64,000 bases of DNA from contig JANFFA010000003.1 in assembly GCA_030848925.1 (NCBI GenBank), forward strand, positions 434,001 through 498,000. The letters are read 5' to 3'. The translations under genes and the position numbers were made by a program. Positions 57,913-64,000 of the stretch are shown here, one piece after another (positions within the stretch are counted from its first letter, which is position 1; every line of letters starts with the position of its first letter). The notes beneath the pieces are model-generated. The model was given only the letters and a program-made list of their open reading frames with translations. It was not told the DNA's origin and made no database searches. Source of the stretch: Rhodalgimonas zhirmunskyi (GTDB lineage: Bacteria; Pseudomonadota; Alphaproteobacteria; Rhodobacterales; Rhodobacteraceae).

Positions 57913-58944
57913 ATGCGCATGACTCTGATCGCCGCCACGCTGGCACTGGTGCTGCCGGGGCTGGCCACGGCCCAGACCGAAACCGCCACGCCCAACCCTG
58001 CAACGGTCGAAGCCCTCGATCTGACGCAATGGAAAGCGGTCTTTGGCAAGGTCGAAGCGCGCGATACCGTGCCCGCCCGCTCTCGAATCGGCGGCACCCT
58101 GACCGAGGTGACCGTCACCGAAGGCGACATGGTCACAGCCGGGCAAGAGATCGCCCTGATCTACGACGCCAAGCTTTCGCTCCAACTCGAATCGGCCGAA
58201 GCCAACATTCAGGCCCTCGAATCACAGCTTGCAAATGCCCAGACCGAACTGACCCGCGGCGAAGAAATGCTGTCGCGCGGCGTCACCACCACCCAGCGCC
58301 TCGATGCCCTGCGCACCCAGGTCGACGTTTTGCGCAACCAGATCGACTCGGCACAGGCGCAAAAGCGCGTCGTCGCCGAACAGGCCGCCGAAGGCGCCGT
58401 TCTGGCCCCCATCGCGGGCAAGGTCATTTCCGTGCCCGTCACCAAAGGCTCGGTCCTGATGCCCGGCGAAGCGGTGGCCACCATCGGCGGCGGCGGCTTC
58501 TTCCTGCGCCTCGCCGTGCCCGAACGCCACGCCGCCTTTCTCAAACAAGGCGACCCGATCCAGATCGGCGAAGCCGGCTCCGAAACCACCGGCACGCTGG
58601 CCAAGGTCTATCCCCAGATCGAAAATGGCCGCGTCATTGCCGATGTCGACTTGCCCGACCTGAACAGCGACTTCGTCGATGCCCGCGTGCTCGTGCGCCT
58701 GCCGGTCGGCAAGACCCGCGCCCTCGTGGTGCCCGCCGATCTGGTGGTCACGCGCATGGGCCTTGATTACGTCAGCATCGACGAAGGCGCGCGCACCGCC
58801 CTGCGCTCGGTCGTGCTGGGCGAGCCGCGCATGGTCGAGGGCCGCCAGATGGTTGAAATCCTCTCGGGCCTTGAGGCGGGCGAAACCGTCGTCCCCACCC
58901 CCGATGTCGCCTACGCCCCGAAAGAGGCCAGCACCCATGAGTGA
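57913..58944 (+). CDS. RND efflux periplasmic adaptor subunit
   Basis: 343 residues from ATG 57913 (GGGGAAG upstream). A signal peptide (LIAATLALVLPGLATAQ) leads to the membrane-fusion-protein layout: barrel-sandwich half (RSRIGGTLTEVTVTEGDMVTAGQEIALI), an alpha-helical hairpin (SAEANIQALESQLANAQTELTRGEEMLSRGV...), the return lipoyl half (VLAPIAGKVISVPVTKGSVLMPGEAV) and beta-barrel/MP domains. It bridges the RND pump to an outer-membrane channel. No lipobox is seen, so it is soluble or loosely held. It overlaps the pump gene by 8 bases. Confidence 0.92.
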   Translation: MRMTLIAATLALVLPGLATAQTETATPNPATVEALDLTQWKAVFGKVEARDTVPARSRIGGTLTEVTVTEGDMVTAGQEIALIYDAKLSLQLESAEANIQALESQLANAQTELTRGEEMLSRGVTTTQRLDALRTQVDVLRNQIDSAQAQKRVVAEQAAEGAVLAPIAGKVISVPVTKGSVLMPGEAVATIGGGGFFLRLAVPERHAAFLKQGDPIQIGEAGSETTGTLAKVYPQIENGRVIADVDLPDLNSDFVDARVLVRLPVGKTRALVVPADLVVTRMGLDYVSIDEGARTALRSVVLGEPRMVEGRQMVEILSGLEAGETVVPTPDVAYAPKEASTHE

Positions 58945-61900
58945 GGACAACAACACCACGTCTGGAACTGGCCCCGAATCTGGCCCCGACACCGGCGGCA
59001 AAGCCCCCGCAGGCGTGCAATCCAAGGCCCTCGGCATCGCCGGTGGCCTCACCCGCTCGTTCATCCGCTCGCCGCTCACGCCGCTGATGATCCTCGCCGC
59101 GCTGGCGGTGGGCATCGTCGCGCTGCTCTCCCTCCCGCGTGAGGAAGAGCCACAGATTTCCGTCCCCCTCGTCGACATCCACATACAGGCCCCCGGCCTG
59201 CGCGCCGAGGACGCGGTCAAACTCGTCACCGAACCGATGGAAACCATCGTTCAGGGCATAAACGAGGTCGAACACGTCTATTCCCAGACCAGCGATGATT
59301 ACGCCATGGTCACCGCCCGCTTCCTCGTCGGCACCCCTGCAGACAGCGCCATCCTGCGCGTGCACGACAAGGTGCGCGCCAACATGGACCGCATCCCTGT
59401 CGGCATCGACGAACCGCTGATCGTCGGGCGCGGCATCGATGACGTCGCCATCGTCGCGCTCACCCTTTCGGCCACACCCGGCGAAAGGGACGTGACGGCG
59501 AACGACATCACCCGCATCGCCCGCGAACTTCAGGTCGAAGTGTCGAAAATCCCCAACGTCGGCCTCACCTACCTTGTCGGCGAAAGCCCCGACGCCATCC
59601 GCATCGCCCCCGATCCGGAAAAGCTCGCCCTCTACGGCGTCACGCTTCAGGCGCTGGCAGGCAAGGTGCAATCGGCCAACAAGGCGTTCTCAACCGGCTA
59701 CATCCGCGATCAGGGCGAACAGATCGCGCTGGTGGCCGGCGAAACCCTGCGCGCCCCGGCCCAGATCGGCAACCTGCTGCTCACCTCGCGCGACAACCGC
59801 CCGGTCTACGTGCGCGATGTGGCCGATATCTCCTACGTGCCCGACACCTCGGACAAGCTTGTCTCCAACGTCATCAAGGACGCCAACGGCACCATCCAGC
59901 GCACCCCTGCCGTCACGCTCGCCATCGCCAAGCGCGCCGGTTCCAACGCCGTGGTCGTGGCCGAACAGATCCTCGAACGCGTGCATCAGCTCGAAGCCGA
60001 ACTGATCCCCAATTCGATCCAACTCGAAGTCACCCGCGACTACGGCGAAACCGCAAACGAAAAGGCCAACGAACTGCTGTTCCACCTTGGCCTTGCGACC
60101 ATTTCGATCGTCGGCCTCGTGCTGGTGGCCATCGGCTGGCGTGAAAGCCTTGTCGTCGCCGTGGTGATCCCGGTGACGATCCTGCTCACCCTCTTCGCCG
60201 CCTACATCATGGGTTACACGCTCAACCGCGTGTCGCTCTTCGCGCTGATCTTCTCGATCGGGATTCTGGTCGATGACGCCATCGTCGTGATCGAAAACAT
60301 CGCCCGCCACTGGGCCATGCCGGACAAGGCCAGCCGCGCGCAAAAAGCCATCCGCGCCGTGGCCGAGGTGGGCAATCCCACGATCGTCGCCACTCTCACC
60401 GTGGTCGCCGCCCTGCTGCCGATGCTGTTCGTGTCGGGCCTGATGGGCCCCTACATGTCGCCCATCCCGGCGGTGGCCTCGGCGGCGATGATCTTTTCCT
60501 TTTTCGTCGCGGTCATCATTACCCCTTGGCTAATGCTCAAATTCGCCGGAGGCGCGGATATGTCGGCCCACGGCCACGACGATGAATTCGGCGGCCACCC
60601 CGGTGGCCCCTTGGGGCGCGCCTACGCCTTCTTCGCCCGCCCCATCCTCAAGACGAAAACTCGCTCGCTGATGTTCCTGCTGATCATCGCCGCCGCGTCC
60701 TTCGGCTCGCTCGGCCTGATCTACACCAAGCACGTCACCGTGAAATTGCTGCCGTTCGACAACAAATCCGAACTCTCGGTCGTGATCGACCTGCCCGAAG
60801 GCTCCTCGGTCGAGGCGACGGATGCCGTGGCACAGGCGGTCGCCGAAACCGTCCTCGACCTCCCCGAGGTGATCTCGACCCAGACCCACGCCAACAGCGC
60901 CGCACCGTTCAACTTCAACGGCCTCGTGCGCCACTACTACCTGCGCGAACAGCCACAGATGGGCGATGTGCAGATCAACCTCCTGCCCAAAGCCGCGCGT
61001 GAGCGCACCTCGCACCAGATCGCCCTCGATATCCGCGAGCGTCTAGCAGACATCGACGTGCCCCCCGGCACCTCGCTCAAAACGGTCGAACCGCCCCCCG
61101 GCCCGCCCGTCATCGCCACCCTCCTGGCCGAGGTTTACGGCCCCGATGCCGAAACCCGCCGCGCCGTGGCCGACAAGATCCGCAAAGCCTATGACAAGGT
61201 GCCCTATATCGTCGATGTCGATGACAGCTATGGCACACAGGCCCGGCGCAAACGCGCCACGATCTCAAGCGATCAGCTTGAATTTCATGGCGTGCAGGAA
61301 TCCGACGTGTTCGACACCATCGCCATCCTCAACGGCGGCACCACCGTCGGCTATTCCCACCGGGGCGAGGGCCGCCGCCCGATCCCGATCACGGTGGAAC
61401 GTGACAAATCCGACCGCGTGCTCGACGAACGCTTCCTCTCCACACCGATCCCCGCCAACGTCCTGCCCGGCGCGCGCGGTGTGGTCGAACTGGGCGACGT
61501 GATCGAAATCCGCGATGAAAGGGCCTCGTTCCCGATCTTCCGCCACAATGGCCGCTACGCCGAGATGGTCACCGGCGAAATGGCCGGCGAATTCGAAGCG
61601 CCCCTCTACGGCATGCTCGCCGTGGCCGACGAACTCGATAAGATGGACTGGCCCGAGGGCATGAAACCCACCATTTCGCTCAACGGCCAGCCGCAGGACG
61701 ACACCCAGATCACCCTCCTCTGGGATGGCGAGTGGGAGGTCACATGGGTCACCTTCCGCGATATGGGCGCGGCCTTCGCCGTCGCACTTCTGGGCATCTA
61801 CATCCTCGTCGTGGCGCAATTCGGCTCGTTCCGCCTGCCGCTGGTGATCCTGACGCCGATCCCGCTGACCTTCCTCGGCATCATCGGGGGGCATTGGCTG

Positions 61901-62224
61901 TTTCATGCGCCGTTCTCGGCCACATCGATGATCGGCTTCATCGCGCTTGCGGGCATCATCGTGCGCAACTCGATCCTGCTGGTGGATTTCATCCGCCACG
62001 AAGACCCGGCTGACAAACCCATGACCGAGATCATCCTCGAAGCCGGCGCTATCCGCTTCAAGCCGATCCTGCTCACGGCGGTCGCGGCGATGATCGGCGC
62101 GGTCGTGATCCTCTCCGACCCGATCTTCCAGGGCCTCGCGATCTCGCTTCTGTTCGGTCTGCTCAGTTCAACCTTGCTGACCGTGATCGTGATTCCGGCG
62201 ATCTATCGCGTGTTCAAAACCTGA
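58937..62224 (+). CDS. RND efflux permease (AcrB/HAE1-like)
   Basis: 1095 residues from the ATG at 58937, which overlaps the adaptor stop; the longer in-frame start lies within the adaptor gene and is rejected. Two halves each with a large periplasmic loop between helices 1-2 and 7-8. Helix 4 carries the proton-relay pair in FSIGILVDDAIVVIENIARHW, and the C-terminal half has FIALAGIIVRNSILLVDFIRHE. It starts with a polar T/G/P-rich N-terminal tail of about 35 residues, longer than in AcrB. It exports hydrophobic or amphipathic compounds using the proton gradient. No outer-membrane channel gene follows. Confidence 0.93.
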   Translation: MSEDNNTTSGTGPESGPDTGGKAPAGVQSKALGIAGGLTRSFIRSPLTPLMILAALAVGIVALLSLPREEEPQISVPLVDIHIQAPGLRAEDAVKLVTEPMETIVQGINEVEHVYSQTSDDYAMVTARFLVGTPADSAILRVHDKVRANMDRIPVGIDEPLIVGRGIDDVAIVALTLSATPGERDVTANDITRIARELQVEVSKIPNVGLTYLVGESPDAIRIAPDPEKLALYGVTLQALAGKVQSANKAFSTGYIRDQGEQIALVAGETLRAPAQIGNLLLTSRDNRPVYVRDVADISYVPDTSDKLVSNVIKDANGTIQRTPAVTLAIAKRAGSNAVVVAEQILERVHQLEAELIPNSIQLEVTRDYGETANEKANELLFHLGLATISIVGLVLVAIGWRESLVVAVVIPVTILLTLFAAYIMGYTLNRVSLFALIFSIGILVDDAIVVIENIARHWAMPDKASRAQKAIRAVAEVGNPTIVATLTVVAALLPMLFVSGLMGPYMSPIPAVASAAMIFSFFVAVIITPWLMLKFAGGADMSAHGHDDEFGGHPGGPLGRAYAFFARPILKTKTRSLMFLLIIAAASFGSLGLIYTKHVTVKLLPFDNKSELSVVIDLPEGSSVEATDAVAQAVAETVLDLPEVISTQTHANSAAPFNFNGLVRHYYLREQPQMGDVQINLLPKAARERTSHQIALDIRERLADIDVPPGTSLKTVEPPPGPPVIATLLAEVYGPDAETRRAVADKIRKAYDKVPYIVDVDDSYGTQARRKRATISSDQLEFHGVQESDVFDTIAILNGGTTVGYSHRGEGRRPIPITVERDKSDRVLDERFLSTPIPANVLPGARGVVELGDVIEIRDERASFPIFRHNGRYAEMVTGEMAGEFEAPLYGMLAVADELDKMDWPEGMKPTISLNGQPQDDTQITLLWDGEWEVTWVTFRDMGAAFAVALLGIYILVVAQFGSFRLPLVILTPIPLTFLGIIGGHWLFHAPFSATSMIGFIALAGIIVRNSILLVDFIRHEDPADKPMTEIILEAGAIRFKPILLTAVAAMIGAVVILSDPIFQGLAISLLFGLLSSTLLTVIVIPAIYRVFKT

Positions 62225-62251
62225 TCCCCACATGATCCCCACATGATCTTC

Positions 62252-62280
62252 GGCCCCGCCCACGCGGGGCCGCCTGTTTC
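62252..62280 (+). terminator. Terminator of the RND operon
   Basis: 8-bp stem (62252-62259 with 62264-62271), 4-nt loop, followed by GCCTGTTTC. Just before it, a direct repeat of ATCCCCACATG occurs twice (62224-62245). Confidence 0.65.
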
Positions 62281-62341
62281 TCCCTGCCAGTCCAACAGCG
62301 CCACTGCGCGCCTCCGCTTTCACGCCCGACGGCGCAAACGA

Positions 62342-63487
62342 TTACATCAACGGATGTCGGCCCGCCCCGTGCAGCGGGCGAATTTCCGCGCCGGAGGATA
62401 CCTCCCCATCCGCCGCATCGGACTCTCCGGGCTCACCAACGTTCTGTGCCGGTCCAACAGGCGTCTCATCCCGCATCTCTTCACGAAAAAAGCTGTGGCA
62501 GGCCCTTCCACGTTTCTTCGATGTATAAAGCGCCAGATCCGCATCGGCCAACAACCGCTCCGCCTTGGGCTCCGCATAATCCCCTGACAACACCGTGCCA
62601 CTGCTGGCCGAGATGTGGCACAACTGCCCGCCATAGGGGATCGGCACTTCAAGCTCTCCGATGATGCGTCGCGCCACCCGATCCAGCACGGCACGATCCT
62701 CGGCCCCGTCGAACAGGATGACGAATTCATCGCCCCCGATCCGCGCCACCGTATCGGCCTCGCGCGTCTCTTCCACCATGATCCGCGCCACCTGCTGCAA
62801 GACGTGATCGCCCGCCGCGTGCCCCATCGAGTCATTCACCGCTTTGAAGAAATCGAGGTCGATCAGCATCAACGCAAAAGACCGACCAAGGGTGATCAGC
62901 CGATCCAGAACATGACCCATCGCGCGCCGGTTCTTGAGGCCGGTCAAGGTATCGGTGAACGCCTGTTCCTCCGCCGCGATCATCGCGCCCTGCAACTGAA
63001 GATTCAGCTTGCGTGACGCCTCCATCGCCGCCGATTTCGCCTCCACGAGGTACAGCATCTCGATGGCAAGGTCGGTCGCCGCGAAATCCGCACTGGTCAG
63101 GGCGTAGTCGCGCACCGCATCCACGATCGAAATCCCAAACGACAGGTTGACCACCGCCCCCGCCCCGCCCGGCAAAGGCGTCAACAGCCCCTTGAACGCA
63201 GTCGCAGGCCGATCCCTGAATTTCAGGTGCAGTTTCAATCCCTGCGCCGCCATCAGATCCGCGATCGAGACAAGGTTTCGTGGCCTGCGCAATTCGAAAA
63301 CCTCTAGGAACGGCGCCCCCCTCAGGCCCTGTTCCGCGCGCAGCTTGGCCAGCGTCGGACCGACCGAAACGATATGCCCCGTTGGCGCAATGATCACATG
63401 CATCGGGCACAGGATATCGAGAACCTCGACAACCTGTTCCAATGCCATCGCGGTCTGCGGCACCTGTCCCGGCCCGACGATATTCAT
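62342..63487 (-). CDS. HNOBA-GGDEF diguanylate cyclase
   Basis: 381 residues from ATG 63487 (GAAGGGAG upstream); longer in-frame starts are rejected. The N-terminal ~25-125 is an H-NOX-associated (HNOBA) sensor domain (LDILCPMHVIIAPTGHIVSVGPTL...FLEVFELRRPRNL). A signalling helix follows (DLAIEMLYLVEAKSAAMEASRKL), then a GGDEF domain with intact GGDEF (251-255) and an intact inhibitory site R242-E-A-D245 five residues before it. It should make cyclic-di-GMP from two GTP. It follows the H-NOX-like gene by 103 bases, the usual sensor/effector pairing. Confidence 0.9.
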   Translation of the reverse strand: MNIVGPGQVPQTAMALEQVVEVLDILCPMHVIIAPTGHIVSVGPTLAKLRAEQGLRGAPFLEVFELRRPRNLVSIADLMAAQGLKLHLKFRDRPATAFKGLLTPLPGGAGAVVNLSFGISIVDAVRDYALTSADFAATDLAIEMLYLVEAKSAAMEASRKLNLQLQGAMIAAEEQAFTDTLTGLKNRRAMGHVLDRLITLGRSFALMLIDLDFFKAVNDSMGHAAGDHVLQQVARIMVEETREADTVARIGGDEFVILFDGAEDRAVLDRVARRIIGELEVPIPYGGQLCHISASSGTVLSGDYAEPKAERLLADADLALYTSKKRGRACHSFFREEMRDETPVGPAQNVGEPGESDAADGEVSSGAEIRPLHGAGRHPLM

Positions 63488-63590
63488 TCTCTCTCCCTTC
63501 TTCGCCACAGGGCCGTCTTCCTGCATAGGGCCGACCTTCGGCACATGGGCATCGCGCGGCCGACCCAAAGTCCGCTTCGCGGGGTGCGCC

Positions 63591-64000
63591 TCATGCCCCC
63601 AGCCCCACATTCGCCCCAAGATCGAACGACCGGCCCTCTGCATAACCCGCCTCGATCAAGGTGATATCGATCACATCAAGCCCTTCAGAATTAACGCACC
63701 CTGCGGCGCGCTCGCCCCCGGCCCGCCGCTCCAGAAGAACAAGCGCGCCGTAATCATCGGCAAGACTGCGCAGCATGCCGATCATCACAGGTCCGAACCC
63801 GTCCTTGCGCGCACAAACGGTAAGCGAGAACCGATCCGCCGCATGTTCGCGCAACTCCAACTGCGGCAAATCCAGATCGGACACCGCAAGCCGCGCTCGG
63901 TCCGGCAGGTCATCAAGCGAATGCAGGAAATCGACGAAGTCCTCGCCGCCAAAACGCAACAGCCGGCGCACAGCCTCGGCATTGGGATGACTGACCAGAT
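63591..64000 (-). CDS. H-NOX (heme NO-binding)-like protein, partial, missing the heme histidine
   Basis: The C-terminal 135 or so residues are in the window; the gene continues past 64000 and its start is not seen (first visible residues LVSHPNAEAVRRLLRFGG). The fold pattern FGGEDFVDFLHSLDDL...LPQLELREH...GFGPVMIGMLRSLADDYGALV matches H-NOX. The position of the proximal heme-ligating His, after the conserved L-D-x-L, is Pro here (63903-63905), and the YxSxR motif reads V-C-A-R-K (63804-63821). If the alignment is right, the protein cannot bind heme in the normal way. It probably partners the HNOBA-GGDEF protein downstream. Confidence 0.78.
   Translation of the reverse strand, partial: LVSHPNAEAVRRLLRFGGEDFVDFLHSLDDLPDRARLAVSDLDLPQLELREHAADRFSLTVCARKDGFGPVMIGMLRSLADDYGALVLLERRAGGERAAGCVNSEGLDVIDITLIEAGYAEGRSFDLGANVGLGA

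Noticed and set aside
58679-58936. Longer start for the RND permease within the adaptor gene
   Set aside because: The ATG at 58937 overlaps the adaptor stop in the usual way; upstream residues are C/R/W-rich out-of-frame translation of the adaptor.

Overview
The window is chromosomal DNA of a free-living, high-GC alphaproteobacterium, most likely a marine member of the Rhodobacteraceae (Roseobacter group). This rests on the protein families seen (a PhyR-NepR-EcfG stress cascade, DUF1127, a TRAP dicarboxylate-type transporter, an H-NOX-like protein beside an HNOBA-GGDEF protein), the strongly GC-biased third codon positions, and a short repeat with GGGGGC/GCCCCC hairpins that I recall from this family. 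I see no tRNA, CRISPR array, insertion sequence or prophage. RNA genes are limited to rnpB.

Layout. 0-6.5 kb (minus strand): cydDCABX, a complete cytochrome bd oxidase operon with its ABC exporter, with an Fnr box placed for class II activation in front of cydA. 6.7-9.5 kb: an MFS exporter, then a small PLDc_N-type membrane protein and an AI-2E family permease. 9.7-15.1 kb: a general-stress-response island (PRC-barrel protein, holin-like protein, DUF883, DUF1328, phyR, nepR, ecfG and a HisKA_2 histidine kinase). EcfG-type promoters (GGAAC-N16/17-CGTT) occur in front of most of these units, including two overlapping divergent promoters between phyR and nepR. 15.2-20.2 kb: phospholipase D-like enzyme, TPP-dependent enzyme, tadA, and an RluB-type pseudouridine synthase with a long basic tail.

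20.4-26.5 kb (plus strand): an unusual co-directional cluster of a 27-residue membrane micropeptide, an XpaC-like protein, a TelA-like protein, a DUF2927 lipoprotein, an SPFH-GYF_2 protein, an NTF2-like protein and a double zinc-ribbon membrane protein. It is the best candidate here for a poorly described multi-gene system, probably concerned with envelope stress. 26.5-42.8 kb: housekeeping and mixed functions (GST, nitroreductase, dtd, LysR/DUF1127, BAX inhibitor-like, GNAT, rpmG, rnpB, amidase, gatCA, aldehyde dehydrogenase, UPF0173 hydrolase, MarR with a YHYH protein, YceI with cytochrome b561).

42.9-52.5 kb (minus strand): one catabolic operon (membrane dipeptidase, peptide-type ABC transporter, two amidohydrolases), interrupted by a striking array of four perfect 21-nt hairpins. 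52.6-57.6 kb: a SLAC1/TehA-type transporter, a dctPQM TRAP transporter and a maleylacetoacetate isomerase-like GST. 57.9-62.2 kb: an RND efflux pair behind a TetR-type palindrome. 62.3-64 kb: an HNOBA-GGDEF cyclase and, running off the window, an H-NOX-like protein that lacks the heme-ligating histidine.
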